A stretch of DNA of 49,022 bases from Myxococcales bacterium (GTDB lineage Bacteria > Myxococcota_A > Polyangia > GCA-2747355): the NCBI GenBank assembly GCA_020431405.1, contig JAGQIK010000021.1, positions 1 through 49,022 on the forward strand, in the 5' to 3' direction. The position numbers were made by a program, and so were the translations under genes. The notes beneath the pieces were generated by a model. It did no database searches. It had not been told where the DNA came from and saw only the letters and a list, made by a program, of their open reading frames with translations. Of the stretch, positions 34,531-42,580 are shown piece after piece (positions within the stretch are counted from its first letter, which is position 1; the number at the start of each line of letters is the position of its first letter).

Positions 34531-36414
34531 CTAGTTGCCCTGCGCGCCGTCCTTCGGGCCCGCGTCCATCGGCGGCGGCGGCGCTTCGATGACGCCGAAG
34601 TCCTCGCGCACGTCGACGCTGAGGTCCATCGGCGGCGGCGGCGCTTCGATCACGCCGAGGTCCTGTTTCACGTCCACGCGCATGTCCATCGGCGGCGGCG
34701 GCGCTTCGATCACGCCGCTGTCCTGCTTGGTGCCGTCGCCGTTGCAGCTGGCGATGCCGAGCGCTAGCACCAGCGCCGCGGCGTGGCGCGGGATGCGCGA
34801 GAGCAGGCTCGCCGAGCGGCGCGTGATCGGCTTCGATGGCTCGAGGCCGAGCTTGCGATAGGACTGCGTGCGCAGCGCCTCGCGCAGCTCGCAGGCGCGC
34901 TGCTGCAGCACGTGTGTCGTGGCGCGCTCGTGCTGGTGAAGCTCGGCGAGCTCACGCGAGAGCGCCTCCGACTCGAGGCTCGGGTTGGCCTCGCAGGCGT
35001 CGATCAGGCGCGCGATGAGCTCGACGCTGTCGCTGTTGACGTCGTACTGGAAGGCGCGCATCTCGGCCACCAGCGCGTCGACGTCGGGGCCGACGTAGAA
35101 GTGACGGTAGACGGCGGCGAGGTGGTCGAGCTGGATCGCCTGGCCGAGCAGGTTCTGCTGGCTCCAGCAGCGATCGCGCAGCAACTCGACGCCGGCCTGC
35201 CAGATCACGGGCACCACGTCGTCGCTGTAGCTGTAGCTGCGCGCCAGGTAGTCGCCGCGCGCGCGACCGGCGTCGAGCATGCGCTGCTCGAGCGGCGTGC
35301 CGCGATAGGCTTCGGCGCGGCAGAAGCTGAGCGGGTGCTGGATGTGGCGCCGCGCGAAGTCGAGGTCGTCGCGCATGGTCTGCGGCGTCGCCTCGGGGTG
35401 GAAGGTGATGATGGTGTACTGCGTGGAGATGCCGAGCTCGGCGCAGACGTCGAGCGCGCGATGTTCCTGCGCGACGGTCTGCTGCCTGCGCCCGAGCGAC
35501 GCGAGGCCGGCTGCCGACGCCGACTCGATGCCGAGAAACACGCGCAGCAGGCCGAGCGCCTTGAGGCGCTCGAAGACCTCGGCGTCGACATCGGCGGGGC
35601 GGCACTTGAGCACAAGGCCGATGCTCTCGACGCCGCGTTCTTCTAGCGCCGTGGCCAGCGCGTCGATGCGTTGCAGGTTGTGCGAGACCTTGGGCACGAG
35701 GAAGTTGTCATCGTGAAAGACGAACTGCCGCACGCCGCGCCCGTGGTAGAGCGAGGCCATCTCGTCGGCGATCTTTTCGGGCGCGCGTTGGCGAAAGCGG
35801 CGTCCCGGCGCGAGCCGATGAAGCGTCGTGATCGCGCAGTAGTCGCAATTGCTGACGCAGCCGCGGCTGCCCATCATGTAGGCCGTCGGCACGCCGACGA
35901 CCAGGCGCGCCGGGCCACTGCGATCAGCCCACGGCAGCGTGTCGAGGTCAGCGACGATCGGCCGCGGTGCGGTGTGCTTGACCATGCCGTCGGTGTCGCG
36001 GAAGGCGATGCCGCGCACGTCGGTGAGCGTCTCCGGCGAGATCGCGTCGAGGGAGGCCAGCTCGACGATCGTGCGCTCGCCTTCATGGATCACGATCACG
36101 TCGAAGACGGGATGAAACGCGAGCAGCTCGCCAGCGGCGCACGAGGCGTAGTGTCCGCCGACGATGATCGGGCGCTCCGGCCGGTCGGCGCGCAGCGCCT
36201 TGGCCAGGTCGATGAACTCGCGCGCACGGATCTGGTAGCACAGCGAGAGCGCGACGAGATCGGCCCGCTCGCAGGCGGCGCGCACGTTTTCGAAGTCGGC
36301 GTCGGTGTCGAAGGCGATGATCCGAGGCGTGTGACCGGCCTCTTGGAGCGCGGCCGAGAGGTAGCGGATGGAGAGGTTCTCTTCGAGATCCGGACCGATC
36401 AACGCGACACGCAT
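34531..36414 (-). CDS. B12-binding radical SAM protein with lipoprotein-like C-terminal repeat tail
   Basis: 627 residues. Residues 1-150 are a cobalamin-binding-type fold (MRVALIGPDLEENLSIRYLS and VGGHYAS) without the usual DxHxxG. The radical SAM cluster motif is GCVSNCDYC (Cys186, Cys190, Cys193), and the core continues to about 460. After a helical linker comes a hydrophobic segment AAALVLALGIASC that looks like a lipobox, then three 20-residue repeats with GVIEAPPPPMD and a short acidic end. No in-frame ATG, GTG or TTG precedes the signal-like part, so the tail is fused to the enzyme. A GGAGG site precedes ATG 36412-36414. The tail might be a self-substrate, or a once-separate precursor lipoprotein; the enzyme would then modify its Pro or other side chains. 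Substrate and fold of the tail are not known to me. Confidence 0.8.
   Translation of the reverse strand: MRVALIGPDLEENLSIRYLSAALQEAGHTPRIIAFDTDADFENVRAACERADLVALSLCYQIRAREFIDLAKALRADRPERPIIVGGHYASCAAGELLAFHPVFDVIVIHEGERTIVELASLDAISPETLTDVRGIAFRDTDGMVKHTAPRPIVADLDTLPWADRSGPARLVVGVPTAYMMGSRGCVSNCDYCAITTLHRLAPGRRFRQRAPEKIADEMASLYHGRGVRQFVFHDDNFLVPKVSHNLQRIDALATALEERGVESIGLVLKCRPADVDAEVFERLKALGLLRVFLGIESASAAGLASLGRRQQTVAQEHRALDVCAELGISTQYTIITFHPEATPQTMRDDLDFARRHIQHPLSFCRAEAYRGTPLEQRMLDAGRARGDYLARSYSYSDDVVPVIWQAGVELLRDRCWSQQNLLGQAIQLDHLAAVYRHFYVGPDVDALVAEMRAFQYDVNSDSVELIARLIDACEANPSLESEALSRELAELHQHERATTHVLQQRACELREALRTQSYRKLGLEPSKPITRRSASLLSRIPRHAAALVLALGIASCNGDGTKQDSGVIEAPPPPMDMRVDVKQDLGVIEAPPPPMDLSVDVREDFGVIEAPPPPMDAGPKDGAQGN
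34564..34716 (-). repeat. 60-bp tandem repeat coding EAPPPPMD units
   Basis: Three in-frame units of 60 bp at the 3' end of the radical SAM gene (last unit partial). The DNA of the conserved part, covering GVIEAPPPPMD, is nearly identical in all three; the nine-residue spacers vary (MRVDVKQDL, LSVDVREDF). It appears under selection for the repeat core. Confidence 0.85.
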
Positions 36415-36494
36415 TGCGCCTCCTATGTCATCCCAGGGCAGCGATGTTAGGAGAGCGCGCGGTTGTCGCGCATGATGTCTGTCAGGCGGGAGTG

Positions 36495-38108
36495 CTACAG
36501 CGGCAGATCGCGCCAGAAGTCGCAGGTGTCGCGCTTGAGGGCGTTCTTCTCGGTCTGCTGCTCGGCGTCGAGCTCGAGGTGCTTGTCGCTCGTCGCATCG
36601 TAGCGGGGCCACGGCACGGCGCCGTCGCCGTTGGGATCGCCGGTCGAGGCGAAGCGCGCCCAGTAGCCCGTCATCGTGTCGACGAGCGGCTTCTCCTTGG
36701 CGATGAACGGCAGCGGTGTCGCGGGGATGCCGAATACGAAGGGCAGCTCGGCGCCGTGCGACGCGCGCAGATAGGGATACAGCGAGTAGTGGCTCGGCGC
36801 GTAGACCCATTGGTAGAGATAGACGGTCTCGCCCGCGGCGGCGACGGCGCGCGCGGTGCGGCGCGTGGGACAAGCGAAGATGCTGTCAGTGACGACCTCG
36901 GCGAGCGCATCCCGCGGCGTGCTGTAGCTGGCGCTCGGGTAGCGCGCGATGACCTTGGCGGCGTCCGCGGCCTCGAAGGCGTATCCGATGCGCTCCTGGT
37001 ACTTCGCGTCGTCCATCGCCTTGTGCTCGTCGCCATTGAGAAACAGCGTGCCTTCGTTGGCGTTGCTGCCGAGCAGCACGGACACCTTGTTGAAGCTGCC
37101 GGCGGCGAGCGTATCCACGGGCTGCTCGACGAGGCTGTCGCCGTCGACGAAAGGCAAGAGCAGCGGACGCCCGTCGTAGTGCAGCAGCAGCGGCAGCGGC
37201 GCGGCGAGGACCAGCTCCTCGGCGGTCTTGCCGCGCAGACACGCGGACACGCTGGTCGCCGTGTCGCAGCCGACGGTCGTCGCCAGCTGCTGGCCGAACG
37301 CTTCTGCATCGGCGCGCGTTGGCAGCTTCAGACACGCGCCGCTCTGCATGATGCCGCGCTGAAAGAGCCCCTTGCTCTTGGGCGAGGCGAGGTGCAGGCA
37401 GACGCTGATGCCGCCAGCGCTCTCGCCGAAGAGGGTCACGTTGTCGGGATCGCCGCCGAAGGCAGCGATGTTGTCTTTGACCCAGCGTAGGGCCGCCTGC
37501 TGGTCGAGCAGCCCGAAGTTGCCCGAGCCGCTGCCCAGCGCCGCGTGCGCGAACTGTCCCATGGCACCGAGGCGGTAGTTCATCGCGACGACGACCATGC
37601 CGTGCTTTTCTGCCAGGCGGTAGCCAGCCCAGCCGGGCACGGCTGCGCCGCCGAGCGCGAAGCCGCCGCCGTGGATCCAGACCATCACGGGCGCTTTGCG
37701 CGGCGCCGGGTCGGGCGTCCAGACCGCGAGCGTCAGACAGTCCTCGGAGAGCTTGTCGAGCACGATGATCGAGTTCTTCGCCTGCACGCACGACGCGCCA
37801 TACTCGGTGGCGTCGTGCGGCGCGGTCCACGGCTGCGGCGGCTCGGGTGCTTTCCAGCGCAAGTCGCCGATGGGCGGGGCGGCGAAGGGGATCGAGAGGA
37901 AAGCGCGGTATCCGCTCTCGACTTTGCCCTTCACGGGGCCGTTGGTGGTCACGACGAGGGTGGGATCGCCGGCGTCGCCGTCAGGTCCAGCGTCGCCGGG
38001 CGCCTGCTCGCCGCTCGACGTGTCGTTCGCTGGCGTGTCGTCATCGCTGCAGCCCGGCGTGCCGAGCTGTAGTAGGACAATCAACGCAGCCGTCGTCGTT
38101 AGTCGCAT
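36495..38108 (-). CDS. Carboxylesterase lipoprotein B (type B carboxylesterase/lipase)
   Basis: 537 residues, same plan as the esterase at 32859-34487. Signal ALIVLLQLGTPGC with lipobox Cys20, Asp/Gly-rich linker ending GDPTLV, then HGGGFALGG, GESAGG with the nucleophile Ser, acid in GSNANEGTLF and His in ASHGAELPFVFG. Clear paralogue of esterase A along its whole length. A strong GAGGAGG ribosome site precedes ATG 38106-38108. It is the first gene of the likely esterase, radical SAM, esterase operon. Confidence 0.9.
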   Translation of the reverse strand: MRLTTTAALIVLLQLGTPGCSDDDTPANDTSSGEQAPGDAGPDGDAGDPTLVVTTNGPVKGKVESGYRAFLSIPFAAPPIGDLRWKAPEPPQPWTAPHDATEYGASCVQAKNSIIVLDKLSEDCLTLAVWTPDPAPRKAPVMVWIHGGGFALGGAAVPGWAGYRLAEKHGMVVVAMNYRLGAMGQFAHAALGSGSGNFGLLDQQAALRWVKDNIAAFGGDPDNVTLFGESAGGISVCLHLASPKSKGLFQRGIMQSGACLKLPTRADAEAFGQQLATTVGCDTATSVSACLRGKTAEELVLAAPLPLLLHYDGRPLLLPFVDGDSLVEQPVDTLAAGSFNKVSVLLGSNANEGTLFLNGDEHKAMDDAKYQERIGYAFEAADAAKVIARYPSASYSTPRDALAEVVTDSIFACPTRRTARAVAAAGETVYLYQWVYAPSHYSLYPYLRASHGAELPFVFGIPATPLPFIAKEKPLVDTMTGYWARFASTGDPNGDGAVPWPRYDATSDKHLELDAEQQTEKNALKRDTCDFWRDLPL

Positions 38109-38214
38109 CGCTGCCTCCTCGAGCTGCTGCTACCGCAGGCGCGACGATCCGTACATGATAGCCGTCAACGCGCGAGGGGCGACAGCAGGCGGCGATCTAG
38201 TGCACGCTGTCGCC

Positions 38215-38931
38215 ATGACTGAGGTACGGGCTTTCGTGGCAGGCGCCACCGGCCACACCGGACGCGAGGTCGTGCGCGAGCTGCGCGCGCGCGGCGTATC
38301 CACCGTCGCCCACGTGCGCCCCGATTCGTCGCGCCTCGCGCATTGGCGCGCGTCTTTCGCCGAGCTCGGCGCCGAGGTCGACGTCACGGCGTTCGAGCTC
38401 GACGCGCTGTGTGCCACCTTCGAGCGCCTCGCGCCGACACACGTCTTCTCTTGCCTCGGCACCACGCGCGCGCGCGCCAAGCAGGTCGCGCGCGCCGGCG
38501 ACGCGCCGCCGACCTACGACAGCGTCGACTACGGGCTGACGGCGCTGCTCGTCGACGCGTTGGCGCAGAGCCGCAGCGAGGCGTGCTTCGTCTACATCTC
38601 GGCCGCAGGCATCTCGCCGAACACGCGCTCGGCCTACATGCGCGCGCGCGTCAAAGCCGAGGCGCACATCCGCGAGAGCGGGCTCGCGGCCGTCATCGCG
38701 CGCCCGTCGTTTATCGTCGGCGATCGCGACGAGCGGCGCGTAGGCGAGCACGTTGGCAGCGTCGTCGGCGACGCGGTGCTCGGCGTGCTCGGCGCGTTCG
38801 GCGCACGCAAGCTGCGGGCGCGCTATCGCTCCACCACGGGCGCCGAGCTGGCGCGCGCTCTCGTCGCGCACGCGCTGGACCACGGCGGCGGCGGCGTCAG
38901 CGTGATCGAGGCCGACGACCTGCGGGTCTAG
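38215..38931 (+). CDS. NAD(P)H-binding (NmrA/HTATIP2-like atypical SDR) protein
   Basis: 238 residues. The N-terminal FVAGATGHTGREVVREL is the GxxGxxG nucleotide motif of atypical short-chain dehydrogenases. VYISAAGISP and the YMRARVKAEAHIRES block supply the active-site or structural Tyr/Lys, and IARPSFIVGDRDERR completes the family pattern seen in HTATIP2- and NmrA-like proteins. It may be a redox-sensing or reductase protein. Start ATG 38215 is 106 bp from the divergent esterase gene. It leads a run of five same-strand genes with spacing of 22 bp or less. Confidence 0.82.
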   Translation: MTEVRAFVAGATGHTGREVVRELRARGVSTVAHVRPDSSRLAHWRASFAELGAEVDVTAFELDALCATFERLAPTHVFSCLGTTRARAKQVARAGDAPPTYDSVDYGLTALLVDALAQSRSEACFVYISAAGISPNTRSAYMRARVKAEAHIRESGLAAVIARPSFIVGDRDERRVGEHVGSVVGDAVLGVLGAFGARKLRARYRSTTGAELARALVAHALDHGGGGVSVIEADDLRV

Positions 38932-38953
38932 CGTTGAGCTAGACTGGTGCGAT

Positions 38954-39499
38954 ATGCGCGCGGTGCGGCCACGCTACGAGGAGCGCTTCGATGTCTCCAC
39001 CGAGACGGCGCTCGCGCGCGCCAAGGTGATGCTGACCGCCGAGGGCGGGCCGTTCGAGGGCAACGTGCTCGACCGCTTCGTCGACATCCACATCCGGCAG
39101 GCTGACCGACACTTCTGGTCGCCGTGGCTCAACGTCGAGGTCGAGCCGCTCGAAGGCGAGCAGACAGGCTGCTTCGTGCACGGGCGCTTCGGGCCGCATC
39201 CCAACGTGTGGACGCTGTTCATGATGCTCTACGGCGTGCTGTCGATGCTGTCCTTCGCGGCCTTGATGTGGGGCCTCTCGCAGCTGATGGCCGGCGAGTA
39301 CGCCTGGACGCTGTGGGGTCTGCCGCCGCTCTTTCTGCTCGCGACGCTGCTCTACTTCGCCTCGCAGGTGGGCCAGCGCCTCGCAGCGCCGCAGACCGAG
39401 CTGATCATCGAGCGCCTCACCGCTGCACTGCGCGGCGCTGATGCGCCGGCCGCGGCGCCGTCGTCCGCGGGCAATGGCGACAGCGAGCCGTCGTCGTGA
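38954..39499 (+). CDS. Hypothetical membrane protein (181 aa)
   Basis: Residues 1-90 form a soluble mixed domain with many charged residues, followed by two membrane helices (about 94-114 and 121-139), a short helix and an Ala/Ser-rich end. Not recognised. The last codons overlap the start of the serine hydrolase gene by 4 nt (GTGA), which suggests coupling. Confidence 0.65.
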   Translation: MRAVRPRYEERFDVSTETALARAKVMLTAEGGPFEGNVLDRFVDIHIRQADRHFWSPWLNVEVEPLEGEQTGCFVHGRFGPHPNVWTLFMMLYGVLSMLSFAALMWGLSQLMAGEYAWTLWGLPPLFLLATLLYFASQVGQRLAAPQTELIIERLTAALRGADAPAAAPSSAGNGDSEPSS

Positions 39500-40824
39500 G
39501 AGCCGTGACGCTCGCCCTGCTGCTATTTGGCTGCAGCCCTGCACCCGAGCTCGTGGATGCCGACGCGAGCGCCGATGGCGTCGGCCTCGCCGACGCGGGC
39601 GTCGACGCGGACACCGCACCGCGCGCGGACGCGAGCGCCGACGCGGCGTCGCGCGACAGCGCGGTCTCGGACGTCATCGCCGACGCGCCGAGCGCGCTCA
39701 ACGCTGCCATCGACAAGGCGGCGCGCGCCATGCAGGCCTCGCAGCAGCTCGTCGGGCTCGCCGTCGGCGTGGTCTACAAGGGCAACGTGGTGCACCTCGG
39801 CGGCTACGGCCTCGCCGACCGCGAAAACAACCGCTCCGTCGATCCGCGCGTCACGCGCTTTCGCTGGGCCTCGATCTCGAAGACCGCCACCGCGGTGGTG
39901 GCGCTGCGCCTCGTCAAGTCGGGCGCGCTCGCGCTCGACGAGCAGGTCTCGGCGCTGCTTCCCGGCTACGCGCCGCCCACCACCTTCGTCGAGCCCTGCG
40001 GCAGCCAGACCACGCGCACGTACAAGGGGCAGACCATCAGCTGCTACCTCGGCCTCTTCGAGATGCCGCTGGCGCCCGCCGAGCAGGCGCTAAGCCTCGC
40101 GCAGCTGCTCGGTCACCTCGGCGGCATTATGCATTACACCAACGGGCGCGGCTCGCCGGTGCCGCCCGACGCGCTGGCCTCCGACCCGAAGGTCAACACC
40201 GGCGTCGCGTGGGCGCTCTCCTATCTCACCGACAAGCCGCTCGTCGCGATCCCCGGCACGCGCTACAGCTACTCGACCTTCGGCTTCAACCTCGCCGGCG
40301 CCGCGCTCGCGGCGCGCAGCGGTCAGAGCTTCGCCGCGCTGATCAAGATCCACGTGGCGCAGCCCGCAGGCGCGCCGAGCATCGAGCCCGATCACGAGTG
40401 GCTCGCCACGAAAGAGCGTGCGGCCGGCTACGCCATGTCCGGCGGCAGCATCGTGCGCCAGGGCAGCACCGACGTGAGCTGGAAGCTGCCAGGCGGCGGC
40501 CTGCACTCGACGGTGCAAGACATCACACGCTACTGCCGCGCGCTCGACGACCACACACTGCTCGACGCGACGCAGCGCGCGCAGGCCTTCACGGCGCAGA
40601 AGACCAGCGACGGCAAGTCCACCGGCTACGGCCTCGGCTTCGATCCCGGCAGCCGCGCCGGGCGCCCCTACGCACAACACAGCGGCTCGCAGCAGAAGGC
40701 GCGCACGCAGCTGCGCCTCTACTTCGAAGACAACCTCTGCATCGTGGTGATGAGCAACTCGACCTACGCCGACACCGGCGCGCTGGTCAACGGCATCGAG
40801 GATGCGGTGCGGCCGCTGCTATGA
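39496..40824 (+). CDS. Beta-lactamase-fold serine hydrolase lipoprotein
   Basis: 442 residues beginning at GTG 39496. The signal VTLALLLFGC is a lipobox (Cys13), followed by an Ala/Asp-rich linker of about 55 residues. The catalytic domain belongs to the beta-lactamase/transpeptidase-like class C family: SISK (SxxK), RYSYSTFGFN (Tyr-Ser motif), and QHSGSQ (HxG, replacing KTG). Such enzymes act as esterases, D-aminopeptidases or penicillin-binding proteins. The lipobox places it in the envelope. Coupled to the preceding membrane protein and followed by the propeller lipoprotein 10 bp later. Confidence 0.85.
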   Translation: MRAVTLALLLFGCSPAPELVDADASADGVGLADAGVDADTAPRADASADAASRDSAVSDVIADAPSALNAAIDKAARAMQASQQLVGLAVGVVYKGNVVHLGGYGLADRENNRSVDPRVTRFRWASISKTATAVVALRLVKSGALALDEQVSALLPGYAPPTTFVEPCGSQTTRTYKGQTISCYLGLFEMPLAPAEQALSLAQLLGHLGGIMHYTNGRGSPVPPDALASDPKVNTGVAWALSYLTDKPLVAIPGTRYSYSTFGFNLAGAALAARSGQSFAALIKIHVAQPAGAPSIEPDHEWLATKERAAGYAMSGGSIVRQGSTDVSWKLPGGGLHSTVQDITRYCRALDDHTLLDATQRAQAFTAQKTSDGKSTGYGLGFDPGSRAGRPYAQHSGSQQKARTQLRLYFEDNLCIVVMSNSTYADTGALVNGIEDAVRPLL

Positions 40825-40834
40825 TGGCCGTCTC

Positions 40835-42580
40835 GTGAAGCGCCTGCGCAAGCCGCTGCTCTGTCTGCTCGTCGCGCTCGCTGCCGCCGGCTGCGCCGCC
40901 GACAAGGTCACCGAGATCGTCGTGCGCGTCGACACCGACCTCGCCGTGGGCGCGGGTATCGACATGCTCGGTTTCTCCGTGCGCTACCTCGATCGCAGCG
41001 AGACGCTACTCGACGTCAACTGGGACGTCGACCCGAACGTCGCCGACCACGTGGTGTTTCCCGTGGAGCTCGGGATCCTGCCAGGGCGCGATCCTTCGCG
41101 CGTGGTGCACTTCGAGGCGCGCGCGCTGCTCGACGGCAAAGAGCGCGTCAACCGCCGCGCGGCGCTGACCTTCGCCACTGACCGCATCGTGCTGCTGCGC
41201 CTCAACCTGCTCGATCGCTGCATCGGCAAGACCTGCGCCGAGGACAAGACCTGTGGCGAGCAGGGCTGCGAGGACGTGCTCAAGGACGCCGACAAGCTGC
41301 CCGACTACGCCGCGGGCGACGCGGGCACGCCCGACAGCGCCGGCGATGGTGCGCGCGACGGCGGTGGTGGCGACGGAGACGCCAGCGACGACGCGCCGCG
41401 CGAGGCGGGCGGCGGCGACGGCGCAGACAGCGGCGCCGATGGCCCCGGCGTCGACGCGGTGGTGCCGACCAAGACCGAGTGCAACCAGACCGACGTGCCC
41501 GTCGTCGACCTGCAGCCCACCACGGTCAAGCAGTACGAGATGACCTGGGCTGTCGACCGCGCCCAGCAACCGCATTTGGCCTATTGGGACCGTGGCGCGA
41601 TCCGCCCCGACTTTCATCACTACGCCTATCAGGGTGGCGTTTGGGTGAACGAGACGGTCGGCATCGCAGACCTCGGGATCACCGGGACGCTGCGCCATGC
41701 CGGCGTGGGGTTCGACCGACGCGACCGCATGCACATCGCCGGCGTCGACAACAACCTCGGTACGCTGATCCTCTCCACGCGCGCGGCGAACGCCTTCGCC
41801 GCGAGCTGGCCCGCCGCCGGTGTGCTTGGCCCGTTCGAGGCCACGCGCTTCGTTCAATTCGACCGCGACGCGCTCGACCCGACGCTGGCCGTCACGCTCA
41901 GTGACGACAGGACGCTCGTGCGCTACGACGGCACCACGGCAGGCGCCACGCTGTCCTTCGCGCGCGCGCTGCATCGCCAGTGCGCCACGTGCGGCCCCTA
42001 CGTCAACGGTCCGCGCTCGGTGGCGCGCAGCGGGGCGCTGCTGGTCACCGGCGCCTTTCGCAGCGGGCAAGGCCCGGGCTACGAGCTGAGCGCGTCCAAC
42101 GCCAGCGGTCCGTTCGATGCGTTCAACGTCGGCGAGGGGCGCCCCGGCGATGTGGCCGTCGCCATCGACTCCAAGGGCGTCGTGCACATGGTCTACAACC
42201 TCGGCGTCAGCACATCCGAGGGCAAGCTCACCTATCGTCGCTGGCAGCCCGGCGCGGCGCCCGGCAGCGAGCACAGCGTCGACCCGTCGACCACGGTCTC
42301 GCTGCGCGGTGTCGACATCGTGATCGGCCCCAACGACACGCCCTACATCGGCTACTACGAGCACGTGACGGTGACGAGCTCGGCGCGCGTACACGTGGTG
42401 TCGGTCACCGGCGTCGCCACGCCGCAGTTCCTGCCGGCCAACGCGCCGCTGCTCAGCAACGCCGCAGCCCTCGGCTTTCTCGACACCAGCTTCTTGCGGC
42501 TCGCGCACCTGTCCGGCCGCTTTCACGTGCTCTACTCGGACACGACCCAGAAGCTGCGCTACCGCTGCTACGAGCCATGA
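40835..42580 (+). CDS. Lipoprotein with Asp/Gly-rich linker and beta-propeller-like C-terminal domain
   Basis: 581 residues from GTG 40835, chosen because it places the lipobox LLVALAAAGC normally; an ATG at 40802 would overlap the previous gene. Residues 20-140 are a beta-rich domain with four Cys at the end (CIGKTC, CGEQGC). Then follow about 85 residues of Asp/Gly/Ala-rich linker and a 330-residue domain with repeated strands ending in aromatic residues (PHLAYWD, GGVWVNE, GVVHMVYN, TPYIGYYE, RFHVLYSD), consistent with a BNR-type propeller. It overlaps the sulfatase start by 4 nt and is probably co-translated with it. Confidence 0.72.
   Translation: MKRLRKPLLCLLVALAAAGCAADKVTEIVVRVDTDLAVGAGIDMLGFSVRYLDRSETLLDVNWDVDPNVADHVVFPVELGILPGRDPSRVVHFEARALLDGKERVNRRAALTFATDRIVLLRLNLLDRCIGKTCAEDKTCGEQGCEDVLKDADKLPDYAAGDAGTPDSAGDGARDGGGGDGDASDDAPREAGGGDGADSGADGPGVDAVVPTKTECNQTDVPVVDLQPTTVKQYEMTWAVDRAQQPHLAYWDRGAIRPDFHHYAYQGGVWVNETVGIADLGITGTLRHAGVGFDRRDRMHIAGVDNNLGTLILSTRAANAFAASWPAAGVLGPFEATRFVQFDRDALDPTLAVTLSDDRTLVRYDGTTAGATLSFARALHRQCATCGPYVNGPRSVARSGALLVTGAFRSGQGPGYELSASNASGPFDAFNVGEGRPGDVAVAIDSKGVVHMVYNLGVSTSEGKLTYRRWQPGAAPGSEHSVDPSTTVSLRGVDIVIGPNDTPYIGYYEHVTVTSSARVHVVSVTGVATPQFLPANAPLLSNAAALGFLDTSFLRLAHLSGRFHVLYSDTTQKLRYRCYEP

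Noticed and set aside
34531-36414. The radical SAM tail as a separately translated lipoprotein gene
   Set aside because: No in-frame ATG, GTG or TTG precedes the hydrophobic segment; the only GTG lies inside it, too close to the Cys for a signal peptide.
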